From Rhodospirillales bacterium (lineage in GTDB: Bacteria > Pseudomonadota > Alphaproteobacteria > Rhodospirillales > JAPHTL01): 12,599 nucleotides of DNA. Under the pieces are notes generated by a model that was not told where the DNA came from, made no database searches, and was given only the letters and a program-made list of their open reading frames with translations. Location: the NCBI GenBank assembly GCA_026193355.1, contig JAPHTL010000039.1, forward strand, positions 1-12,599, in the 5' to 3' direction. The position numbers were made by a program, and so were the translations under genes. The stretch's first letter is position 1. Every line of letters starts with the position of its first letter. Positions 1 through 5,409 of this stretch are shown piece by piece.

Positions 1-67
1 CCCACAAAATGTGCCTTTTTTGGAACGCCCGCGTTTTTTTTCGCGTGGTGTGACGGCTGTCACTGTG

Positions 68-107
68 CGTGGGGGAAAGACGGCTTATACATAAGCCGTC
101 TCCCACG
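68..107. repeat. Long imperfect inverted repeat (stem-loop)
   Basis: The arms AGACGGCTTAT (78-88) and ATAAGCCGTCT (91-101) are perfect complements separated by only AC. The stem extends outward with CGTGGG (68-73) pairing to CCCACG (102-107), leaving GGAA (74-77) as a bulge. That makes 17 base pairs in about 40 bases. A T-rich stretch follows (118-127), so it could act as a first, weaker terminator ahead of the one at 137-171. It could equally be a protein-binding dyad, because the loop is too short for an ordinary RNA hairpin. Confidence 0.65.
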
Positions 108-136
108 AGACACCCCTTTGATTTTTTGACTCGGAC

Positions 137-171
137 ACCGGATTCCCACGAACAGGGGTCCGGTTTTTTTT
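137..171 (+). terminator. Rho-independent terminator
   Basis: ACCGGA (137-142) pairs with TCCGGT (159-164) and CCC (145-147) pairs with GGG (155-157), closing a loop at 148-154. An uninterrupted run of eight T follows directly (164-171). This is the textbook form of an intrinsic terminator on the plus strand. No gene lies upstream in the window, so it must end a transcript coming from the left or a small RNA made from 1-136. Confidence 0.75.
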
Positions 172-243
172 GTCCGCTTTCCCGGTTTGCCATTTCCGTC
201 CGGCCAGCCCTTGTTTTGCTGCACCTGCGAGACCTACCCGTTA

Positions 244-302
244 CCCACCCTATTTCCCTATTTTTACAATGGGGTGGTGACTATCCACCCCGTTTGGGTG
301 GG
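244..302 (+). promoter_or_regulatory. Four-segment switch-like RNA structure
   Basis: Four segments can pair in alternative ways: 1 = CCCACCC (244-250), 2 = GGGGTGG (271-277), 3 = CCACCCC (285-291), 4 = GGGTGGG (296-302). Segments 2:3 form a 7-bp hairpin and 1:4 can enclose it. Alternatively 1:2 and 3:4 form two separate hairpins of about 6 bp. This is the geometry of an attenuator or ligand-controlled leader. However, the promoter I identify for the downstream regulator (320-349) lies after it, there is no T-run after segment 4, and I recognise no known riboswitch consensus. Confidence 0.35.
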
Positions 303-319
303 ATTTTCGGGGAATCAGG

Positions 320-349
320 TTGTCAAATAAGAAAAATCTAATGTATGAT
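320..349 (+). promoter_or_regulatory. Sigma70-like promoter of the response regulator gene
   Basis: TTGTCA (320-325) and TATGAT (344-349) match the -35 and -10 consensus at five of six positions each, with an 18-bp spacer, in a locally AT-rich stretch. Transcription would begin near 356, giving a leader of about 120 bases before the ATG at 477. The promoter overlaps an earlier in-frame ATG (345-347), which argues that this upstream ATG is not the start codon. Confidence 0.55.
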
Positions 350-476
350 GCGCCTCGTTCGCACGGAATTGGGCCTGCCCTGCATAATTGCTGGTCAAAA
401 AACAGGCAACAAACAAGAAGAAGGCGAACAGGAAACAGGGGACGGGCCGCGTTGGTCCGTCAGGGATCGGAAAATC

Positions 477-1106
477 ATGGCGCAACCGGAAAACACGGCG
501 ATTGATGTCGTGATCTGTGACAAGAGCCCGCTGGTGCTCAGCGGGCTGACTCATATCCTCACGTCGGACGGCCGTTTTAACCTTGTCGCGACGGCGTCCG
601 ATGGCGAACGCTTTCTGGAAGCCGTTGACCGGTTCTGTTTCGACATCGGCATCGTCGGTTGGGACATGCCCTACGTGGATGGGCGCGGGGTGTTGCAAAC
701 CCTGCGCGAACGTGAAAACCCGCCCAGGGTGGTGGTCTATACCGGAAACCCGGAACCGGGCATCCCTCGTCAGGTCATGCAACTGGGTGGCGCCGGATTC
801 TGTTCCAAAAGCGAAGTGCCGGAACGGCTTGTCGAAATGCTGATCGCCGTCAACGAGGGGCGCATGGTGTTTCCCTTCATGGACATGCGCAAGGGGGCCG
901 CCGACCCGTTGGCCACGCTGACCGTACGCGAACACGAATTACTGCTGTCGCTGGTGCGCGGCAGCACCAACGCGCAGATCGCGGGCTATCTGGATATATC
1001 GCTCAACACTGTCAAGTTTCACCTGAAGAACCTGTATGGAAAGCTGGAAGTCAGCAACCGGGCGCAGGCCGTGGCGCGCTATTTGAAGAACCAGTCGCGC
1101 ATGTAG
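477..1106 (+). CDS. NarL/FixJ-type (LuxR HTH) response regulator with atypical receiver
   Basis: A 209-residue DNA-binding regulator, cytoplasmic. Residues about 8-125 form a receiver (REC) domain and about 143-204 a LuxR-type helix-turn-helix (LTVREHELLLSL, then a recognition region around NTVKFHLKNLYGKL). The receiver keeps an acidic residue at D15, the Thr (T89) and the Lys (K111) of the phosphorylation switch. The phospho-acceptor position, normally Asp three residues before the Met-Pro of the DxxMP motif, is Gly61 in the series GWDMP; the only nearby Asp is D63, two residues out of register. It may therefore work without phosphorylation, like other pseudo-receivers. I chose the ATG at 477 because the receiver fold begins right after it and the promoter overlaps the earlier ATG at 345. 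No histidine kinase gene is adjacent. Its place just upstream of the carbon-cycle cluster suggests, but does not prove, that it controls that cluster. Confidence 0.85.
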   Translation: MAQPENTAIDVVICDKSPLVLSGLTHILTSDGRFNLVATASDGERFLEAVDRFCFDIGIVGWDMPYVDGRGVLQTLRERENPPRVVVYTGNPEPGIPRQVMQLGGAGFCSKSEVPERLVEMLIAVNEGRMVFPFMDMRKGAADPLATLTVREHELLLSLVRGSTNAQIAGYLDISLNTVKFHLKNLYGKLEVSNRAQAVARYLKNQSRM

Positions 1107-1135
1107 GATCGGGCGATGTTTTTAACTGCCTGAAC

Positions 1136-1208
1136 GGGTGGGACGATTCCCTGCCCGAAAGAGGGCGGGCCACTCCCCGGGGGGGTGTTTGCAATCGTCC
1201 GCCTACCC
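1136..1208 (+). other. Three-way-junction-like folded element
   Basis: GGACGATT (1141-1148) is the exact reverse complement of AATCGTCC (1193-1200), and GGGT (1136-1139) can extend the stem with ACCC (1205-1208). Inside are two further hairpins. In the first, CCC-T-GCCC (1149-1156) pairs with GGGC-GGG (1163-1169) around the loop GAAAGA, with one bulged T. The second is a C-rich/G-rich near-palindrome (1171-1187). The arrangement is a closed stem with two branches. It does not match tRNA (no T-loop consensus) or any riboswitch consensus I know. Confidence 0.4.
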
Positions 1209-1270
1209 GCGATGATCCGCAGGTAAGGCAGCGTATAGGGCCAAACGCCCGGAAATCCGGGGAACGACAA

Positions 1271-1320
1271 AACGACGAGTGATCACGGCGACGCGAAGTG
1301 AACGACGAGGCGTGATCACG
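1271..1320. promoter_or_regulatory. Paired GTGATCAC palindromes, candidate operator
   Basis: The perfect 8-bp palindrome GTGATCAC occurs at 1279-1286 and again at 1312-1319, 33 bp apart, close to three helical turns and so on nearly the same DNA face. Each copy is preceded by the same flank AACGACGAG (1271-1279 and 1301-1309), so the pair is also a direct repeat. A third AACGAC lies at 1263-1268. Two phased dyads just upstream of a metabolic cluster are typical of a cooperatively bound regulator. Which protein binds is unknown; the adjacent LuxR-type regulator or a CbbR-like LysR protein elsewhere are candidates. Confidence 0.45.
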
Positions 1321-1328
1321 ACAGGGAT

Positions 1329-1345
1329 GCGGAGGTGACCTCCGC
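1329..1345. promoter_or_regulatory. 17-bp perfect palindrome near the start of the GlpX-like gene
   Basis: GCGGAGGT (1329-1336) and ACCTCCGC (1338-1345) are perfect complements around a single G. The dyad covers a GTG codon at 1335 that could otherwise be read as the start of the next gene, and lies 20 bp before the preferred ATG at 1365. It may be an operator, or an RNA hairpin in the leader that hides the GGAGG-like sequence. Confidence 0.4.
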
Positions 1346-1364
1346 AGGCAAAGGGATCGCCGCC

Positions 1365-2378
1365 ATGCCCCAGATGGACACCCAGATGGACACCCGGCTT
1401 TGTGAAGAAAACTTCGTCTATGCATTGCGGACCACCACCGAGGCCGCGGCCCGCGCCGCCTATCGCTGGATCGGTCGGGGCAGCCAGAACGAAGGTGTTC
1501 GCGCCGCCGTCGAAGGGATGAAGCGGTCCCTCGGTGCGCTGCCCATTAACGGTGTGATCGTCATCGGTGAGGAATCGGGCAGCGATTCGCCCCTGTTACG
1601 TGTGGGCGAGCAGATCGGCCGTTCCTCGGAACCCCTCCAATACGATATCGCGCTCGATCCCGTCGAGGGCACCAGTTATCTGGCGAAGGGCATGACCAAC
1701 GCCATGGCCGTGATTGCGGTCGCACCGCGCGGCGCCATGTTCAATCCCGGTCCGACCTTCTATATGGATAAACTCGTCGTTCCGCCGCAGGCCGCTGGCA
1801 AGGTCGATCAGCACGCCCCGGTCGGCGATCGCCTGCGCCAGCTTTCCGCCGCGCTGAACAAGCCGGTCGAGGACCTGACGATCTTTGTGCTTGAAAAGCC
1901 ACGCCACCGCGGACTGGTCGAACGCATCCACGAAGCCGGCGCCCGCGTGGCCCTCTATCCTGCGGGCGATATCGCCGGCGCCCTGATGGCGGCCACGCCG
2001 GATTCTGGGATCGATGCCCTGATGGGGACCGGCGGCACACCTGAAGGCATCATTTCCGCCTGCGCCATTCGCGCATTGGGCGGCGAATTGAAGGGGCGTC
2101 TCGATCCACAGCTTCCGTCAGAGCGCCGCGCGTTGAAGGACGCGGGTCTCGATACCAGTCGATGGTACGGGGCGGAGGATTTGGTGACCTCCGATCAGGT
2201 TTATTTCTGCGCCACTGGAATAACGACCGGGTTGCTGTTTGACGGCATCGAACGTTCGCGCTCTCATGAACGGACGCAAAGCTTCATGATCGGTCCGCGC
2301 GGCGACCGCCAGATTCTGACGACATATCATGACCGCGACGATGTCCTGCGCGTCGCCGCCTCGTCGGCTGCGGCCTGA
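1365..2378 (+). CDS. GlpX-like (class II) fructose-1,6-bisphosphatase, divergent active site
   Basis: GlpX enzymes remove the 1-phosphate from fructose-1,6-bisphosphate (often also sedoheptulose-1,7-bisphosphate) in the cytosol, using metal ions. The 337-residue protein covers the whole family length. Preserved are GE(69) of the IGE motif, the DPVEGT motif (D98-T103), a FYMDKL segment and GGTPEGIIS near residue 227. The usual GRGDKxxAD segment is GRGSQNEGV here: the positions equal to E. coli Lys29 and Asp33 are Gln41 and Val45, and the GEGExDE stretch is GEESGSD. Loss of that Asp metal ligand makes activity doubtful. The start is the ATG at 1365, with AGGGA 8 bases upstream; an in-frame GTG at 1335 lies inside a palindrome. 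The N-terminus contains a 12-bp tandem duplication (QMDTQMDT). It is first in the cluster, 20 bases before the PRK gene, where other autotrophs carry cbbF. The family is clear but the catalytic role is uncertain. Confidence 0.8.
   Translation: MPQMDTQMDTRLCEENFVYALRTTTEAAARAAYRWIGRGSQNEGVRAAVEGMKRSLGALPINGVIVIGEESGSDSPLLRVGEQIGRSSEPLQYDIALDPVEGTSYLAKGMTNAMAVIAVAPRGAMFNPGPTFYMDKLVVPPQAAGKVDQHAPVGDRLRQLSAALNKPVEDLTIFVLEKPRHRGLVERIHEAGARVALYPAGDIAGALMAATPDSGIDALMGTGGTPEGIISACAIRALGGELKGRLDPQLPSERRALKDAGLDTSRWYGAEDLVTSDQVYFCATGITTGLLFDGIERSRSHERTQSFMIGPRGDRQILTTYHDRDDVLRVAASSAAA
1371..1394 (+). repeat. 12-bp perfect tandem duplication inside the GlpX-like gene
   Basis: CAGATGGACACC is present twice in a row (1371-1382 and 1383-1394). 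It adds four residues (Gln-Met-Asp-Thr) to the N-terminal tail ahead of the first conserved helix, so it should not disturb the fold. It also creates two extra in-frame ATG codons (1374 and 1386). Confidence 0.9.
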
Positions 2379-2398
2379 GGCGGAAGGGAGAGATGCAC

Positions 2399-3340
2399 AT
2401 GCCAACGGAACGCCGCGTCAATCGCCCGATCATTCTCGGTATCGTTGGCGATTCGGCGGCGGGAAAGACGACGCTGGCTGCGGGAATCACGGAGATTCTC
2501 GGCCCCGACCGCGTCATCAATTTCCGCACCGACGATTATCACAAGTTCACACGGGCCGAACGCGCGAAAAACGGCATGTCGCCCCTTGACCCGGCGGCCA
2601 ATTACATCGACGTCGCGGGTCAGCACCTGCGCCTTCTGCGCGACGGCCAGCCCGTTCTCAAGCCTGTTTACGATCACCGGCGCGGAACGCTCGAAGCGCC
2701 GCAGTATGTGGAGCCAAGGGAATATATCATCGTCGAGGGGATGCTCGGTTACACCACCCGCGACCTGCGCAATTGTTTCGACGTCAAGGTCTTCCTCGAA
2801 CCGGCCGGGGAGTTGCGGAAGAAGTGGAAGGTCAAGCGCGATTGCAGCGAACGCGGCTATACGCCCGAGCAGGCCCTCGCGATGATCGGGAAGCTACACG
2901 AGGATAGCCTTGAATACGTCGTCCCGCAGCGGACGTTCGGTGACATCATCGTTCGTTTCTATCCACCCGACGGGCAATCCGATGAATCAGGCGCGCATCT
3001 CGCGGTTCGCCACACGTTGCGCCCGACGCTGCCGCATCCCGATCTGACCCCCGTGCTGGACGCCGGGGCCAAAAGCGGCATCCATCTTGAACTTCAAAGG
3101 GATATCGACGGCAAACCGGTCGATGTCCTGGAAATTCCGGGCGAGATCGACGACCGCCGCGCCAAGGCGGTTGAGGATCTTTTGTGGAACCTGATACCCG
3201 AGGCGGCGCACCTGCGCGACAATGTTGGCCGCTTCACCGACGATCAGGACCGGCAGGCGATGAGCCACCCGCTCGCCCTGTCGCAATTGCTTATTGCCTA
3301 TCACATGGTCAAGGCGGCGCTTGGCCACCACGCTATCTGA
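2399..3340 (+). CDS. Phosphoribulokinase, cyanobacterial/plant-like type
   Basis: It would phosphorylate ribulose-5-phosphate with ATP to ribulose-1,5-bisphosphate, the substrate of RuBisCO. The 313-residue protein has a P-loop GDSAAGKTT (17-25), an acidic DDYH (45-48), SPLDPAAN (61-68), KPVYDHRRG (88-96), a Walker B-like IIVEG (110-114) and an ERGYTPEQ segment. These blocks, in this order, with the C-terminal half (a DVLEIPGEID stretch and a final helix), match class II PRKs of cyanobacteria, plants and archaea better than the roughly 290-residue class I CbbP usual in proteobacteria. The usual IEGLHP after Walker B is VEGMLG. I see no regulatory cysteine pair. The ATG at 2399 is preferred over 2393 because GGAG (2387-2390) is 8 bases upstream of it but only 2 from the earlier one. 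It follows the GlpX-like gene by 20 bases, so the two are probably cotranscribed. A distantly related uridine kinase-like enzyme is the main alternative. Confidence 0.82.
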   Translation: MPTERRVNRPIILGIVGDSAAGKTTLAAGITEILGPDRVINFRTDDYHKFTRAERAKNGMSPLDPAANYIDVAGQHLRLLRDGQPVLKPVYDHRRGTLEAPQYVEPREYIIVEGMLGYTTRDLRNCFDVKVFLEPAGELRKKWKVKRDCSERGYTPEQALAMIGKLHEDSLEYVVPQRTFGDIIVRFYPPDGQSDESGAHLAVRHTLRPTLPHPDLTPVLDAGAKSGIHLELQRDIDGKPVDVLEIPGEIDDRRAKAVEDLLWNLIPEAAHLRDNVGRFTDDQDRQAMSHPLALSQLLIAYHMVKAALGHHAI

Positions 3341-3375
3341 CAACGAAACATCTTACCAAGACAGAGGGGATACCG

Positions 3376-5364
3376 ATGACTGCGAAGGCGACTCACAAGG
3401 ATATGGCGAATGCAATCCGCTTCCTTTCGGCGGATGCGGTGCAAGCTGCGAACTCCGGCCACCCCGGCATGCCGATGGGCATGGCCGACGTGGCGACAGT
3501 TCTTTATTCGAAATTCATGAAGTTCGACGCCAAGGCCCCCAACTGGCCTGATCGTGATCGCTTCATCCTTTCGGCCGGTCACGGCTCGATGCTGATTTAC
3601 TCGCTCCTGCATCTTACCGGCTATGCCGGCATGAGCATGCAGCAGCTTCGCAACTTCCGCCAGTTTGGCGCCAAGACGGCCGGCCACCCCGAATACGGCC
3701 ATGCGCCGGGTATCGAGATGACCACCGGCCCCCTCGGCCAGGGTATCTCCACCGCGGTTGGCATGGCGCTGGCGGAACGCATGATGAATGCGCGGTACGG
3801 CAACGCCGTGGTTGACCACTACACCTACGTGATTGCCGGTGACGGTTGCCTGATGGAAGGCATCAGCCAGGAAGCCATTTCGATGGCCGGCCACTGGAAA
3901 CTGGGCAAGCTGATCGTCATGTGGGACGACAACAACATCTGTATCGACGGCAAGCTCGACCTGACCATTTCCGACGACCAGCTTGCGCGCTTCAAGGCGA
4001 GCAACTGGGAAGTTCTGTCGGTTGACGGCCATAATCCCAAGGCGATCGAGGCGGCCATCGCGAAGGCGAAAAAGTCCCCGAAGCCGACCCTGATCGGCTG
4101 CAAGACGGTCATCGGCAAAGGTGCGCCCACCCTCGGCGGCAGCCACAAGACCCACGGCGCGCCCCTCGGCAATGACGAGATCGCGGCGATGCGCAAGGAT
4201 CTGGGCTGGAACCATCCGCCCTTCAAGCTGCCCAAGAACGTTGTCGACGCCTGGAAGAAGGTCGGTTCCGCCGGCGCCAAGGCCCGCACCGCATGGGAAA
4301 AGCGTCTTGCCAAGCTCGACGCCAAAAAGCGCGCCGAATTCAATCGCGTGGTTTCCGGCCAGCTTCCGAAGGGTTGGGAAAAGGCCGTGAACGACCACAA
4401 GCGGAACATGTCGAAGACCAAACCGAAGCTGGCGACCCGTCAGGCGTCTGGCGCGGCGCTTGAGGTTCTGACCGCCGAAATTCCGGAAATGATCGGTGGT
4501 TCCGCTGATCTGACCGGATCGGTCAATACCTTGACCAAGGCCACCACACCGTCGGTCAGCGCCAGGAATTTTGATGGGCGTTACATCCACTATGGTGTGC
4601 GCGAACACGGCATGGCGGCGGTGATGAACGGTCTGGCCCTGCATGGCGGGTTTATCCCCTACGGCGGCACCTTCCTCGTCTTCGCCGATTACATGCGCGG
4701 TTCGATCCGCCTCTCGGCGCTGATGGAACAGCGGGTGGTCTATGTCCTGACCCATGATTCCATTGGTCTGGGCGAAGACGGCCCGACCCACCAGCCTGTT
4801 GAAACCATCGCCTCGTTGCGCGCCATGCCCAACTTCAACGTCTATCGCCCCGCAGATGCGGTCGAGGCGGCCGAATGCTGGGCTTCGGCGCTCAGCACAA
4901 CGAAGACGCCTTCGGGCATGATTTGCTCGCGTCAGGGATTGCCGACCGTGCGGACAAAGCACACCAACCAGAACCTTTCGGCCAAGGGCGCCTATGTTCT
5001 GGCCGAGGCCGAAGGCGGGGACCGCAAGGTGACCCTGTTGGCCACCGGTTCCGAGGTCAGCATCGCCATGGAAGCCCGCGACATGCTGCAGAAGCGTAAA
5101 ATCCCCACGGCCGTCGTCTCGATGCCTTGCTGGGAACTGTTCGAAGGGCAGTCGAAGGCTTATAAAGACAAGGTGCTCGGTCCCAAAACGGTCCGTGTCG
5201 CTGTCGAAGCGGCTCTCGGTATGGGCTGGGATCGCTATCTCGGCGAAAAGGGCGCCTTTGTCGGTATGACCGGCTTCGGTGCTTCGGCCCCTGCACCGGA
5301 ACTTTACAAGCACTTTGGCATCACCGCCGAGAACGTGGTGAAAGCCGCGAAGAAACTTCTGTAG
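3376..5364 (+). CDS. tkt: Transketolase
   Basis: A thiamine diphosphate (ThDP)-dependent, cytosolic enzyme moving two-carbon units between sugar phosphates in the pentose phosphate and Calvin cycles. It is full length at 662 residues. Visible signatures are GHPGMPMGMA near the N-terminus, the ThDP/metal motif GDG (155-157) with paired Asn 186-187, a HKTHGAPLG segment, the catalytic Glu410 in VREHGMAAVMNG, and HDSIGLGEDGPTHQPVE in the pyrimidine domain, followed by a C-terminal domain to the final KKLL. GAGGGGA at 3364-3370 sets the ATG at 3376; the open frame extends further upstream but only by overlapping the PRK gene. It lies 35 bases after the PRK gene and 45 before the aldolase gene, so it belongs to the same operon, where it corresponds to cbbT of autotrophs. 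Nothing in the protein looks damaged. Confidence 0.96.
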   Translation: MTAKATHKDMANAIRFLSADAVQAANSGHPGMPMGMADVATVLYSKFMKFDAKAPNWPDRDRFILSAGHGSMLIYSLLHLTGYAGMSMQQLRNFRQFGAKTAGHPEYGHAPGIEMTTGPLGQGISTAVGMALAERMMNARYGNAVVDHYTYVIAGDGCLMEGISQEAISMAGHWKLGKLIVMWDDNNICIDGKLDLTISDDQLARFKASNWEVLSVDGHNPKAIEAAIAKAKKSPKPTLIGCKTVIGKGAPTLGGSHKTHGAPLGNDEIAAMRKDLGWNHPPFKLPKNVVDAWKKVGSAGAKARTAWEKRLAKLDAKKRAEFNRVVSGQLPKGWEKAVNDHKRNMSKTKPKLATRQASGAALEVLTAEIPEMIGGSADLTGSVNTLTKATTPSVSARNFDGRYIHYGVREHGMAAVMNGLALHGGFIPYGGTFLVFADYMRGSIRLSALMEQRVVYVLTHDSIGLGEDGPTHQPVETIASLRAMPNFNVYRPADAVEAAECWASALSTTKTPSGMICSRQGLPTVRTKHTNQNLSAKGAYVLAEAEGGDRKVTLLATGSEVSIAMEARDMLQKRKIPTAVVSMPCWELFEGQSKAYKDKVLGPKTVRVAVEAALGMGWDRYLGEKGAFVGMTGFGASAPAPELYKHFGITAENVVKAAKKLL

Positions 5365-5409
5365 GCTCAGGCCGTACAGGCGAAAGCTCTAAGGAAAGGA
5401 AAGAAAACA

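Larger units (their letters stand above)
1..344. other. Left-edge non-coding region packed with stem-loops
   Basis: I see no credible gene here; the longest open frame (69-341) has low-complexity content, no convincing ribosome site, and runs through several hairpins. In order the region shows: a short CACA/TGTG hairpin followed by six T (3-21); a CGCG-T8-CGCG hairpin (30-45); a GTGAC/GTCAC dyad (50-63); a long stem-loop (68-107); an intrinsic terminator (137-171); and a nested set of complementary CCACCC/GGGTGG segments (244-302). The terminator probably ends a plus-strand transcript starting left of the window. The rest may be leader or intergenic RNA structure. No function is assigned. Confidence 0.6.
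1107..1364 (+). promoter_or_regulatory. Regulatory spacer before the carbon-cycle cluster
   Basis: This 258-bp gap has no credible gene on the plus strand; a 63-codon minus-strand frame across it (1079-1270) has no recognisable domain and overlaps the regulator's end. It contains a possible three-way-junction fold (1136-1208), two identical palindromes with a shared flank (1271-1320) and a 17-bp perfect palindrome (1329-1345). No convincing -35/-10 pair is visible to me, so the promoter of the cluster may depend on an activator. A weak terminator-like hairpin with five T lies just after the regulator's stop codon (1095-1123). Confidence 0.5.

Noticed and set aside
69..341. A 90-codon frame at the left edge
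   Set aside because: It crosses an intrinsic terminator and several hairpins, has no ribosome site of note and resembles no protein I know.
345..476. Extended N-terminus of the response regulator starting at ATG 345
   Set aside because: The promoter -10 covers that ATG and the extra 44 residues are low-complexity and precede the receiver fold.
1136..1208. Possible tRNA or cobalamin riboswitch
   Set aside because: There is no T-loop or acceptor pattern for tRNA, and the conserved cobalamin-box bases are absent on both strands.
1079..1270. A 63-codon minus-strand frame in the spacer before the GlpX-like gene
   Set aside because: It overlaps the regulator's 3' end, lacks a clear ribosome site and is explained by the GC-rich inverted repeats there.
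3184..3375. Upstream extension of transketolase overlapping the PRK gene
   Set aside because: The extension reads the PRK gene out of frame; the ribosome site and family start agree on ATG 3376.
3301..5313. A 670-codon open frame on the minus strand opposite transketolase
   Set aside because: It is the antisense shadow of a high-GC gene with strong codon bias; the plus-strand frame is a complete canonical transketolase and the minus frame shows no domain.
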